From contig NZ_FOUY01000010.1 of assembly GCF_900115005.1 (NCBI RefSeq), forward strand, positions 62,001 through 126,000: a stretch of DNA of 64,000 nt, given 5' to 3'. The stretch is from Pseudonocardia ammonioxydans. GTDB taxonomy: Bacteria > Actinomycetota > Actinomycetes > Mycobacteriales > Pseudonocardiaceae. Numbering within the stretch: position 1 is the first letter of the stretch; each line of letters opens with the position of its first letter. Shown one piece after another: positions 54,234-62,380 of this stretch. Under the pieces are notes generated by a model that saw nothing but the letters and a program-made list of their open reading frames with translations, did no database searches and was not told where the DNA came from. The position numbers and the translations under genes are program-made.

Positions 54234-55274
54234 TCAGCAGGGGGCGAAAGAGCCGACCTGGAAGGTCGGTTTCACGGCCTCGGTCCGGGTGAGCACCACC
54301 CGGCCCAGCTCCCGGCCCGCGGCCGCGCCCCAGGCGGAGTCGCACGCGTCGACGGTGAGGGTGCCGCCGGGCGGGACGTCCGGTTCGGACTCGCGGTCCG
54401 GCCGGGTGATCTCGGCGTCGGCCGGGACCCGGGCGTGCAGGACCGCGACGGCGTCCTCACAGCTCGTGGTGCCGGTGGCGGCGCGGAGCTGCTCGATCGC
54501 CGGGTCCTGGGCGACCCGGCAGACCCGGGAGGCGTTGCCGTCGGCGACACCGGTGTCGAGGGCGACCAGCGCCAGCTGAGGCCGGTCGACCCCGAGCGCG
54601 GTCCGCATCTGCGCACCCGCCTGGGCGTCGACGCGGGCCTGGTCCTGCTGCAGCTCCACCGAGCGGAACGTGTAGCCGATCCCGGAGAGCACGAGCAGCA
54701 CCCCGCCTGCGGCGAGGAGCTTCCAGCGCGGCAACAGCAGCAGGCCGGCGACGACGACGCCCACGCCGAGCGCCAGCCCCCACGCCCACGGGTTGCGCGC
54801 CGTCCCGTACACCAGCGCGCCGACCAGGACGACGCCCGCGACATGGGGGGCCCAGCCGTTCAACAGCCGGTCGAGCCGCAGCAGGGTGAGCAGGACCAGG
54901 GTGCCGAAGCCGAGTCCGACCGGCACCCACCAGCGGTCCGGGTCGTCGAGGAAGGGAAGGAGCAGCACGGCGGCGCCGACGAGTCCGAGCGCGGTGGCGC
55001 CGCGCACCGTGCGCGGACGGAGCCTGCGCCAGTGCCGCCAGGGGTCCTCGCCGTCCGGACCGCGCCCGGACGCGGACCCGGGTTCGGGCGCGGGTTCGGC
55101 GACCGAGCCCTCCACCGTCGTCGGCGGCGGTTCCCGGTCGGCGGCGGGACGGCGTTCGAGTGCCTGCCCGGGTGTGGCGGCCGCGGACGGCCGGCCCCGG
55201 TCCGGACGCCCGGGACGGCGCCGCCCGGTCGCCCAGGGGTCGGGATGCTCCGGTGAGCTGCGGTCGGCGTCCAT
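54234..55274 (-). CDS. Hypothetical membrane protein
   Basis: 346 residues. The first 85 are Pro/Arg/Gly-rich and disordered; five or so helices follow between about 95 and 205 (ATALGLVGAAVLLLPFLDDP, HVAGVVLVGALVYGTAR, LALGVGVVVAGLLLLPRW); the C-terminal 130 residues form an external domain with several Cys (VCRVAQDP, GTTSCEDAV, VDACDSAWGAA). I recognise no family. ATG 55274 chosen over the adjoining GTG. Confidence 0.8.
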   Translation of the reverse strand: MDADRSSPEHPDPWATGRRRPGRPDRGRPSAAATPGQALERRPAADREPPPTTVEGSVAEPAPEPGSASGRGPDGEDPWRHWRRLRPRTVRGATALGLVGAAVLLLPFLDDPDRWWVPVGLGFGTLVLLTLLRLDRLLNGWAPHVAGVVLVGALVYGTARNPWAWGLALGVGVVVAGLLLLPRWKLLAAGGVLLVLSGIGYTFRSVELQQDQARVDAQAGAQMRTALGVDRPQLALVALDTGVADGNASRVCRVAQDPAIEQLRAATGTTSCEDAVAVLHARVPADAEITRPDRESEPDVPPGGTLTVDACDSAWGAAAGRELGRVVLTRTEAVKPTFQVGSFAPC

Positions 55275-55310
55275 CACCGGTCAGGGTAGCGAGCGCGCGG
55301 CCCGCCGCCG

Positions 55311-55895
55311 TCAGATCCGGCGGGTGTCCGTGCGGTGGAAGCTGCGGAACGCCCGGGACGGTGTGGGCCCGCGCTGACCCTGGTAGCGGGATCCGACACC
55401 CTCGCTGCCGTAGGGCCGCTCGGCCGGGCTGGACAGCCGGAACAGGCACAGCTGACCGATCTTCATGCCGGGCCACAGGGTGATCGGCAGGTTCGCCACG
55501 TTGGACAGCTCGAGGGTGATGTGCCCGGTGAAGCCGGGGTCGATGAACCCGGCGGTCGAGTGGGTCAACAGGCCCAGCCGCCCCAGCGAGCTCTTGCCCT
55601 CCAGGCGGCCGGCCAGGTCGTCGGGCAGGCCCACCCGTTCGAAGGTCGACCCGAGCACGAACTCGCCGGGGTGCAGCACGAACGACTCGCCGTCCGGTGT
55701 CTCGACCGGGGTGGTCAGCTCGTCCTGCTGCTGGGCCGGGTCGATGTGGGTGTAGCGGGAGTTCTGGAAGACCCGGAAGTACCGGTCCAGCCGGACGTCG
55801 ATGCTGGACGGCTGGAGCATCTCGACGTCCCACGGGTCGAGCACCAGTCGGCCGGACTCGATCTCCTTGCGCAGGTCGCCGTCGGAGAGCAGCAC
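55311..55895 (-). CDS. dcd: dCTP deaminase (bifunctional deaminase/dUTPase type)
   Basis: 194 residues. Trimeric enzyme turning dCTP to dUTP and, in actinobacteria, on to d[20 protein letters not shown] start; [39 protein letters not shown] with the catalytic region Ser-Ser-x-Gly-Arg; and [23 protein letters not shown] at 55895. The C-terminus [11 protein letters not shown] is the lid that closes over the nucleotide. Confidence 0.96.
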   Translation of the reverse strand: MLLSDGDLRKEIESGRLVLDPWDVEMLQPSSIDVRLDRYFRVFQNSRYTHIDPAQQQDELTTPVETPDGESFVLHPGEFVLGSTFERVGLPDDLAGRLEGKSSLGRLGLLTHSTAGFIDPGFTGHITLELSNVANLPITLWPGMKIGQLCLFRLSSPAERPYGSEGVGSRYQGQRGPTPSRAFRSFHRTDTRRI

Positions 55896-55920
55896 GTCGA
55901 CACCCTAGCGAGCGGGCCGG

Positions 55921-57102
55921 TCAGGCCTCGGAGGCCTCCTCCGAGGACGGGCCGTTCGCGCTGTGGCGGCCCTCCTCGGCGCGCGGCAGATCGTCAGGGA
56001 GCTGCGGTGAACGGCAGAGTCCGAACATCCAGGCCACCGCCTGCTCGGCGCGGGCGGCCTCGAACCCGTCGGACGGCGCGGGCCGGCGGCCGTGGTCGCC
56101 GTCCATCACCTGGGCGACGGCCGGGGCGGCGTCGCGCGCGGCGATGCTGCGGATCGAGTCGCCGGGCTGCGGGACGTTCGGCCCGTCGACCAGCACGGCC
56201 AGGGTGCCCAGGCCGGGGGCGTCGGCGACGAGCTCGTGGTCGTCGCTGAGCAGGACCGTCGCCGCGGCCAGCACCGCCAGCTCGTCGGGCGCACTGAGGT
56301 CGGGTACGACCGTGACCCGCGGATGACCCGCCAGCGCCGATGCCGGATCACCGGCCGCGAGCGCCCCGGTCACCACGAACTCGATGCGCGGGTAGCGCTC
56401 CAGCAGGTCGGGCAGCCCGTCGAGCACCGGCGACGACGACGCCCGTTCCAGGTCCACCAGCACGAGCCTGCGGTGCGCGTCGCACACCCGCGCCAGGACG
56501 TCCGCGCACCCGGGGTCCGACGGGCCGGGCAGCGAGTTGATCGTGTCGCCGATGGTGAGCACGTTCGGGCCGAGCGGGCTGCCGAGGGCGGACCCGCTCG
56601 TGGTCAGGAACAGCGACGCGAGCTGCCCGATCACGCGGCGGTGCGCCTCCTGCGGGAACGGGCAGAGCAGGTCGTCGGTGCCCATGCCGGCCTGCAGGTG
56701 GACGATCGGGATCCGGCGCCAGAACGCGACCGATGCGGCGACCGCGGCGGCCAGCCCGCCCCCGTGCACGAGGACGGCGGACGGGTCCTGGTCGACCAGG
56801 ACCCGGTCGAGCCGGGTGAACAGGGCGGCGGCGACGTCGGCCATGCCCGGGCCCGCGTCGGCGGGCAGCAGGATCGTGATGTCGGTCGGCACGCCGAGCG
56901 CCTCGAACGCCTCGTGCACGGCCATCGGGTCGGGACCGGTGGCGACGGTGATCCCGCAGATCCGGTCCGCGGCAGCGATGGCGGACGCGACCGGTGCCAG
57001 CCGGGCGACCTCGGGGCGGCTCCCGGCGATCAGGAGGATGTCGTGTTCATGATCCGGCCCGTCACCGACCGAGCCGCCCGTCAGCGGGTCGAACACGCTC
57101 AT
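55921..57102 (-). CDS. Degenerate UDP-GlcNAc 2-epimerase (WecB)-like protein
   Basis: 393 residues with the GT-B fold of WecB: IAGSRPEVARLAPV stands for GTRPE, VLVHGGGLAAAVAAS for the usual VHGDT motif, HLQAGMGTDDLLCPFPQEAH RR for HxEAGLR...PEE.NR, and DLSAPDELAVLAAATVLLSD later. The substitution of the VHGDT Asp-Thr and changes in the following catalytic motif suggest altered or lost activity. It lies downstream of no sugar operon. ATG 57102. The tRNA-Gly gene begins on the other strand 167 bases away. Confidence 0.75.
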   Translation of the reverse strand: MSVFDPLTGGSVGDGPDHEHDILLIAGSRPEVARLAPVASAIAAADRICGITVATGPDPMAVHEAFEALGVPTDITILLPADAGPGMADVAAALFTRLDRVLVDQDPSAVLVHGGGLAAAVAASVAFWRRIPIVHLQAGMGTDDLLCPFPQEAHRRVIGQLASLFLTTSGSALGSPLGPNVLTIGDTINSLPGPSDPGCADVLARVCDAHRRLVLVDLERASSSPVLDGLPDLLERYPRIEFVVTGALAAGDPASALAGHPRVTVVPDLSAPDELAVLAAATVLLSDDHELVADAPGLGTLAVLVDGPNVPQPGDSIRSIAARDAAPAVAQVMDGDHGRRPAPSDGFEAARAEQAVAWMFGLCRSPQLPDDLPRAEEGRHSANGPSSEEASEA

Positions 57103-57268
57103 CGTGGTCCCTTCCGGTCGGGGAGCTGACCGACGCCTGCGAGTGTGCGCGCGGACCGGCGGGCGGGTCGACCCGCCCGCGCCCGGTGGTCGGATCCTGC
57201 GGCGACCGGACCTGCCGACGGCCCGTGACAGGGCCCGGGACGGTGATGCTAAGCTGATCTCACCCGAT

Positions 57269-57339
57269 GCGGATGTAGTTCAATGGTAGAACATCAGCTT
57301 CCCAAGCTGAATACGCGGGTTCGATTCCCGTCATCCGCT
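57269..57339 (+). tRNA. tRNA-Gly (anticodon CCC)
   Basis: 71 bases without encoded CCA. Acceptor arms GCGGATG and CATCCGC pair fully; D arm GTTC-AATGGTA-GAAC; anticodon stem TCAGC/GCTGA with loop TTCCCAA, so anticodon CCC reading GGG codons; T arm CGGGT-TCGATTC-CCG. The 61-bp hairpin repeat begins within its last bases. No other tRNA is near. Confidence 0.96.
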
Positions 57340-57396
57340 CGCAAGACGAAGGCCCAGGTCAGCGGGTTGTTCCCGCCGAGCCTGGGCCTTCGTCGT
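57336..57396. repeat. 61-bp hairpin repeat, copy 1, at the tRNA-Gly 3' end
   Basis: Overlaps the last four bases of the tRNA. Contains a nested hairpin: ACGAAGGCCCAGG (57346-57358) pairs with CCTGGGCCTTCGT (57381-57393), and inside it GCGGG pairs with CCCGC. It acts as an obvious tRNA terminator. Copy 2 at 58374-58434 matches at 59 of 61 positions in the same orientation. Confidence 0.9.
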
Positions 57397-57540
57397 TCCG
57401 TAGGTACCGGTCCGCGTGCGATCCCCGTGCGACCTGGGTCCGCGCCGGTGGTCGTCGACCAGGCCGCGCAGCTCGTCGGCAATCCGTCGGTCCACTTCCA
57501 GGATCCGGCGACAGACGGGGCAGCACGGGAGATCATTCGC

Positions 57541-57571
57541 TTGACCTCGACTGCACTTGAGGTTCTACGTT
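57541..57571 (+). promoter_or_regulatory. MerR/SoxR-type promoter before the MarR gene
   Basis: TTGACC (57541-57546), a 19-base spacer, then TACGTT (57566-57571). Within the spacer ACCTCGA and TTGAGGT (57544-57550, 57557-57563) form an inverted repeat. A 19-base spacer with such a palindrome is the signature of MerR-family activated promoters. No MerR-type gene other than hspR is in the window. Confidence 0.6.
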
Positions 57572-57627
57572 CCTCATGACCTGCACGGATGCAGGCTCCG
57601 CATCGAAGCAGCAGGAGGGGACACCTC

Positions 57628-58095
57628 ATGACGACCCAGCAGATGTCCGACGCCGAACTCGCCGGACAGCCCGCCGCCTACTGGACCGGCGTCGCCTACG
57701 AGGCGCTCATCGCCCACACCCGGGCCCGGCAGTCCGAAAAGGGCTACACCCAGCCCCAGTTCTGGCTACTGCGCAACCTGTCGGGCAACGACATCTCACC
57801 CGACGGAAAGGGAATGACGCTCCCCGAACTGCAGGCCGCCATGGCCTCCTACATACGGCCCGAAGATGATCTGGCAGCGGAGGCCGGAGTGCTCCTGGAA
57901 CGCGGCTGGCTGACCCGGGACACCGAGGACCGGCTGTGGATCTCCGAGGAGGGAGAACGGGCCCGCGTCGAGCTCGCGCGCAACGCTCCCGCGATCCGCG
58001 CCGCCCTCCACGAGGGCATCGACGACGCGGACTACGTCACGACGGTGAAGGTGCTTCAGAAGTTGATCCTCAACGCGGGCGGGGTGGCCGCCTGA
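57628..58095 (+). CDS. MarR-like winged-helix protein
   Basis: 155 residues from ATG 57628 with a GGAGGGG site. Helix-rich start (AELAGQPAAYWTGVAYEALI), a TQPQFWLLRNLS helix, MTLPELQAAMASYIRPEDDL in the recognition area, and a wing-like WLTRDTEDRLWISEEGERAR. This matches MarR-type dimer regulators. It lies between the two 61-bp repeats and behind a MerR-type promoter. The nearest candidate target is the yceI gene, whose upstream region has palindromes. Confidence 0.8.
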   Translation: MTTQQMSDAELAGQPAAYWTGVAYEALIAHTRARQSEKGYTQPQFWLLRNLSGNDISPDGKGMTLPELQAAMASYIRPEDDLAAEAGVLLERGWLTRDTEDRLWISEEGERARVELARNAPAIRAALHEGIDDADYVTTVKVLQKLILNAGGVAA

Positions 58096-58109
58096 CAGAC
58101 TCCGGAGGG

Positions 58110-58265
58110 CGGCTACCCGAAGTCCGTGTTCGAGCAGGTCGAAGACGGCATCGAGCGCGGCGCGAGGATCGCGTTCGTCGCTGACGAACCGTGGGATCTC
58201 CAGAACGTAGCGTGCCATGGCACGCGCAATGACGTCGTCAGGATCCAACGACCCAGCCAGTGGGG
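58110..58265 (-). pseudogene. Possible gene remnant, TetR C-terminus-like
   Basis: The minus strand encodes about 50 residues with protein-like character (GSLDPDDVIARAMARYVLEI, then RFVSDERDPRAALDAVFDLL EHGL) but no start, and the frame continues antisense into the MarR gene. It looks like the tail of a TetR-type regulator stranded in the segment between the two 61-bp repeats. Weak call based on residue pattern only. Confidence 0.25.
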
Positions 58266-58373
58266 CGGCCGGCCCGGCACCGGAATGTTCGACGCTCGAT
58301 CTGTTCCACCGCGGCTGGGTCCTGCTGTCCGAAGACGGGCGGTGGGCCACCGCAGCCGGCCGGACGGGTACAT

Positions 58374-58434
58374 CGCTCGTAAGACGAAGGCCCAGGTCAG
58401 CGGGTTGTTCCTGCCGAGCCTGGGCCTTCGTCGT
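58374..58434. repeat. 61-bp hairpin repeat, copy 2, at the 3' end of yceI
   Basis: Direct copy of 57336-57396 with two transitions, 1,038 bases downstream. The same nested hairpin (arms 58384-58396 and 58419-58431) sits 20 bases beyond the yceI stop and probably ends transcription from both sides. Confidence 0.9.
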
Positions 58435-58453
58435 CCGCGGACACCCCGGGTCC

Positions 58454-59011
58454 TCAGCCCTGCTTGATGGCCGAGACCTCGAACTCGAGCACGACCTTGT
58501 CGCTGACCAACACACCGCCAGTCTCGAGCGCGGCGTTCCAGGTGACGCCGAAGTCCTTGCGGTTGATCGTGGTCGAGCCCTCGAAGCCGACGCGGACGTT
58601 GCCGAAGGGGTCGGTCGCCTGCCCCTCGAACGCGAACGGGACGGTGACCGGGCGGGTGACGTCCTTGACCGTCAGGTCGCCGGTGACCTCGAACTCGGTG
58701 TCGCTGACCCAGGTCACCGCGGTCGAACGGAACACGATCTGCGGGTACTCGTCCATCTGCAGGAAGTCGTTGCTGCGCAGGTGACCGTCGCGGTCGGCGT
58801 TGCGGGTGTCGATGCTGGCGGCCTGGATCGTCAGCTCGACGGTCGAGTCGGCGGGGTTGGCGCCGTCGATGCGCGCCGTGCCGCTGAACTCGTTGAACGC
58901 GCCCCGGACCTTGGTGACCATCGCGTGCCGCGCGACGAAGCCGATCCGGGTGTGCGCCGGGTCGATCTCGTAGGTCCCGGCGAGCCGGCTGATGTCGATC
59001 GAGGTGGTCAT
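58454..59011 (-). CDS. YceI family lipid-binding-like protein
   Basis: 185 residues of a lipocalin-like barrel that binds polyisoprenoid or other lipid chains. Motifs: GTYEIDPAHTRIGFVARHAM, VRGAFNEFSGTARID, ADRDGHLRSNDFLQMDEYPQ, and GDLTVKDVTRPVTVPFAFEG. No signal peptide, so cytosolic. Strong ribosome site upstream of ATG 59011. Palindromes upstream (59028-59080) and a nearby MarR gene suggest repression by a MarR protein. Confidence 0.94.
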   Translation of the reverse strand: MTTSIDISRLAGTYEIDPAHTRIGFVARHAMVTKVRGAFNEFSGTARIDGANPADSTVELTIQAASIDTRNADRDGHLRSNDFLQMDEYPQIVFRSTAVTWVSDTEFEVTGDLTVKDVTRPVTVPFAFEGQATDPFGNVRVGFEGSTTINRKDFGVTWNAALETGGVLVSDKVVLEFEVSAIKQG

Positions 59012-59027
59012 GTCGTCCTCCGTGTTT

Positions 59028-59080
59028 GTTGACGTAACAACTACATCTGACGATAGCCAGAACTAGTTGAGCTGTCAACT
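59028..59080. promoter_or_regulatory. Two GTTG/CAAC-type palindromes between yceI and the stress gene
   Basis: GTTG-ACGTAA-CAAC (59028-59041) and the perfect AGTTGA-GCTG-TCAACT (59065-59080) lie in the divergent region. Both share GTTGA/CAAC half-sites, as expected of a single dimeric repressor such as a MarR protein. Confidence 0.55.
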
Positions 59081-59154
59081 TCATGGGCGGGGCTTGCGCT
59101 GTGGCCGCGGGTGCCCGACGCTTCCGGGCCCGGGCATGTCCTGATCGGAGAGAG

Positions 59155-60045
59155 ATGAGCGCACGAGCAGTCGTCGTCGGGGTGGACGGGTCGGAGCCGT
59201 CGCAGCAGGCCGTTCGGTGGGCCGCGCACGAGGCGGGTGCGCGGAACGCCCGGCTGGTGCTGGTGCACGCCTTCGACACCGAGCGGCTGCGCACCAGTGC
59301 CGGTGCCCAGATGTGGATCGACGAGGTCGAGGCGTCGATCGCCGCCGAGTCCACGGCGATGCTCGACCGCGCGATGGCCGAGGTGGAGCGCCTCGACTCC
59401 GGCGTGGCGGTGGAGACCCGCTGGGACCGCGCGGATCCCGCGGAGGCGCTGTGCACCGCGTCGCGGGACGCCGCGCTGGTCGTGCTGGGCTGGACCGGTC
59501 GCGGCGTGCTCGGTACCGCCCTGGGGTCGGTCACGCTGGCGGTGGCCTCGCACGCCGAGTGCCCGGTCGTCGTGGTCCGCGGGGAGACCACTCGCAACGA
59601 GCCTCGCCCGGTCCTGGTCGGCGTCGACGGCGGTCCGCTGTCCGACGTTGCGCTGGCGCACGCCTTCGACGCGGCCGCGCTGCACCGCGACCCGCTGGTC
59701 GCCCTGCACACGTGGACCGACGCCGACACCCGGCGCGCCCATCTGAGCACGCTGTTCGAGGCGAGCCCGTGGCAGACGATGCGTGAGGAGGAGGAACGTG
59801 CACTGGCCGAGCGACTGGCCGGTTGGCGGGAACGCCATCCCGACGTCTCCGTGGAGCCGGTCCTCGAACAGGCGGACCCGCGCAAGGCGCTGGCCGAACG
59901 CAGCACGCACGCCCGGCTCGTCGTCGTCGCGACCCGGGGCCGCGGCGGGTTCACCGGACTGCTGCTCGGCTCGACCGGGCTGGCGCTGATCCAGCACGCC
60001 GGCTGCCCGGTGATGCTCGTCGGGCCGGACGCCGCCTCCCCCTGA
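59155..60045 (+). CDS. Universal stress protein, two tandem domains
   Basis: 296 residues. Domain 1 begins VVVGVDGSEPSQQAVRWA and holds the ATP motif GWTGRGVLGTALGSVT; domain 2 begins VLVGVDGGPLSDVALAH and has TRGRGGFTGLLLGSTG. Both keep the G-x2-G-x9-G-(S/T) nucleotide pattern, so both probably bind ATP. Tandem USPs are tied to hypoxia and dormancy in actinomycetes. ATG 59155 has GGAGAG. It is divergent from yceI. Confidence 0.95.
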   Translation: MSARAVVVGVDGSEPSQQAVRWAAHEAGARNARLVLVHAFDTERLRTSAGAQMWIDEVEASIAAESTAMLDRAMAEVERLDSGVAVETRWDRADPAEALCTASRDAALVVLGWTGRGVLGTALGSVTLAVASHAECPVVVVRGETTRNEPRPVLVGVDGGPLSDVALAHAFDAAALHRDPLVALHTWTDADTRRAHLSTLFEASPWQTMREEEERALAERLAGWRERHPDVSVEPVLEQADPRKALAERSTHARLVVVATRGRGGFTGLLLGSTGLALIQHAGCPVMLVGPDAASP

Positions 60046-60049
60046 CCGC

Positions 60050-61342
60050 TCACTCCCGCCGAGTGTCGAAACGGTCCTCGGGGGCGAGGTAGGTGTGCCC
60101 GGTCGGGGTGGTGGTCCGTACGCCGTCGGGGCTGCGTGCCACGTTCCAGCCGGGTTGTTCGCGGATGTAGTTGTGGAACTCGCAGACGGCGCGCCCGTTC
60201 TCGAGCGCGGTCGGCCCGTGCTCGGCGGAACGGTCGATGTGATCGATGTGCCGGGCCGGGGCGTCGCAGTACGGCTCGGTGCAGCGACGGCGGGCGCGGG
60301 CTTTCACCAGTTCGGCGAGCAGCCCGGTGAAGAAGCGTTGCCGGGACCCGCCGCCGATGATGAACCCGTTGCGGGTCAGCAGCCGGCGGAGCGCTTTTCG
60401 TCCGGTGGTGGTGGCCAGCAGGTCGACCGGGACGGGGCCGTGGCCGGGGACCTCGGCCGGCAGCGGGCTGTCGGGGTCGATCAACGCCTCGACCGGCACC
60501 AGTACCTGGACCTCGATGTCGACGTCGGTCGCGGCGGACTTTCCCGTGGCGCGTTCGACCAGGGTGTCGGCCATGACCTGCCCGCGGGAGCGGGTCAGCG
60601 GTGCCGGGGCGATCGAGACCTCGGTGAACGCCTTGCGCAATGCGGCCAGGCAGGCGACGCCCTGCTCCACGGGCAGGTAGGCGGTCAGGTAGCTCATCCC
60701 GTCCGGGGCGGGGCGCAGCGTGACCCGGCGTTGGGCGCGGGCGGCCTCGACCCGGGAGCGGAACTTCTCCGGGGCGATCTCGGCGACCAGCCGGCGCACC
60801 AGGTCGCGTAGCCGTCCGATCCCGAGCCGGGTCAGGTCGTGTGCGGCGAGGCGGGCGTCGACCGCGGCGCGTTGGCCGGTGTCGAGGTCGGCGGTCGCGG
60901 TGACGATCGCGGCGATCTTGTCCCGGCTCAGCTCCCCGGCCACGAACAGGCCACGGATGTGGTCGAGGCCCTCACGCAGGTCCCGGGCGGCGCGCAGCCG
61001 GGAGCGGGCCTCGGTCGGTGAGACTCGGCAGGCCAGCCCGAGCTGGGCGATCACCCCGCGTTCGAGCTTGTCCGGGTCGACCACCCCCGCGCTGATCCGT
61101 CGGTCGACGTGGGTGCGGGCGAAGGAGCGGATCCGGTTCGCCTGCAACGCCGCGAGAGAATTCTGCAGGGATTCGATCTGCTGGATCTGATCGATCAACT
61201 CGGATTCCCCACACGATTCCGCGTCAACCGTGGCGGCCTGTTCGACCGCGACCTGCATCAATACGAGATCGACCTGTGGGAATCCGGGCTCGCCGGCACC
61301 CGGGTGGGTGCCGGGAATCGGGGGATCATGAACTGCGGTCAC
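60050..61342 (-). CDS. DUF222-HNH endonuclease domain protein (13E12 type)
   Basis: 430 residues. The DUF222 helical region has RIRSFARTHVDRRISAG, ARDLREGLDHIRGLFVAGEL and 'RRVTLRPAPDGMSYLTAYLP'; the C-terminal HNH reads RRRCTEPYCDAPARHIDHID, then GPTALENGRAVCEFHNYIRE with Cys pairs and the His/Asn/His set. Such genes are highly multiplied in actinobacterial genomes (13E12 repeats) and may be selfish or nucleic-acid processing. GTG 61342; the frame continues upstream without features. Confidence 0.9.
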   Translation of the reverse strand: MTAVHDPPIPGTHPGAGEPGFPQVDLVLMQVAVEQAATVDAESCGESELIDQIQQIESLQNSLAALQANRIRSFARTHVDRRISAGVVDPDKLERGVIAQLGLACRVSPTEARSRLRAARDLREGLDHIRGLFVAGELSRDKIAAIVTATADLDTGQRAAVDARLAAHDLTRLGIGRLRDLVRRLVAEIAPEKFRSRVEAARAQRRVTLRPAPDGMSYLTAYLPVEQGVACLAALRKAFTEVSIAPAPLTRSRGQVMADTLVERATGKSAATDVDIEVQVLVPVEALIDPDSPLPAEVPGHGPVPVDLLATTTGRKALRRLLTRNGFIIGGGSRQRFFTGLLAELVKARARRRCTEPYCDAPARHIDHIDRSAEHGPTALENGRAVCEFHNYIREQPGWNVARSPDGVRTTTPTGHTYLAPEDRFDTRRE

Positions 61343-61489
61343 GCATCCCAATCTACTCGAACTGGTGTTCGATGCCACGAATCTGGAAGATCGTTTGCAA
61401 TCGCGAATCGCGAACGGAAGCCGACGACCCGGGGCGTACGGAGCCGCATGTGCCAACCTGCACCGACGAACAGCCGACAGGGGACGACG

Positions 61490-62380
61490 GTGGACTTCAC
61501 CTACACGCAGGACCTGGTACGCGCACTCCTGAGAGACCAGCACCCGGACCTCGCCGCTCTCGAGCTCCGCGACGTCGAGGGCGGCTGAGACAACCAGATG
61601 TGGCGGCTCGGGGACGAGCTGGCGGTGCGCCTGCCCCGCACCGAGCGCGCACCCGCGCTGCTGCGCACCGAGCAGGCATGGCTGCCGGTGCTGGCGCCCC
61701 GCCTGCCGCTGCCGGTTCCCGCCCCGGTGCGCATCGGCACGCCGTCGAGCCGCTTCCCGCACACCTGGACGATCGCGCGCTGGGTCCACGGCGAGCCCGC
61801 CGACCGGTCACCGCTCACCCGGATCGACGCGGCCGACGTCCTTGCGGGGTTCCTCCGCACCCTGCACGACCGGGCGCCCGCCGAGGCGCCGGCCAACCCG
61901 GCCCGCGGCGTCCCGCTCGCCCGCCTGCATCACGGGGACGACGACCCGTTCGCAGCGCTCGCCGACCATCCGGGCATCGACGGCGCACGGGAGCTCTGGC
62001 AGGACGCGCTGGCCGCACCCGACCGGCAGGGACCGCCGCTCTGGCTGCACGGCGACCTGCACCCGGCGAACGTGGTCGTCCGGAACGGGACGCTCGCGGG
62101 GGTGATCGACTTCGGCGAGCTGTGCGCAGGCGACCCCGCGACGGACCTGTCGGCCGCCTGGCTCCTCCTTCCCGCCGGCGCGGCGAGCCGGTTCTTCGAC
62201 GCCTACGGGCCGGTCGACGACGCGACCATGGCCCGGGCTCGCGGCTGGGCCCTCCTGCGGGCCGCCGGCCTGATCGGGATCGGGCGGAACGGCCGGCTCG
62301 GCCTGCCCGGGGGCAAGCCGACCCGGGAGCCGGCGGGTCACGCCGCACTGGAACGGATCACCCGGGCCGGCGCGCGATGA
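61490..62380 (+). pseudogene. Aminoglycoside phosphotransferase-like gene with one internal TGA
   Basis: GTG 61490 opens VDFTYTQDLVRALLRDQHPD, ending DVEGG then TGA (61586-61588), then DNQMWRLGDELAVRLPRTER in the same frame. The family reads E-G-W-D-N here, so the stop stands where a Trp (TGG) belongs. The rest is intact: WLHGDLHPANVVVRNG with the catalytic Asp and VIDFGELCAGDPATDL. Full span is 297 codons, normal for the family. It is either a nonsense mutant, a sequence error, or a gene restarting at ATG 61598. The 3' end overlaps the methyltransferase convergently. Confidence 0.85.

Noticed and set aside
57400..57540. Minus-strand Cys-rich frame (CCPVCRRILEVDRRIADEL) as a zinc-finger gene
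   Set aside because: No start codon exists in frame; a stop lies just upstream, and the region is short.
61586..61588. Selenocysteine or programmed readthrough at the phosphotransferase TGA
   Set aside because: The family has Trp, not Cys or Sec, at this place, and no selenocysteine genes or insertion structure are visible.
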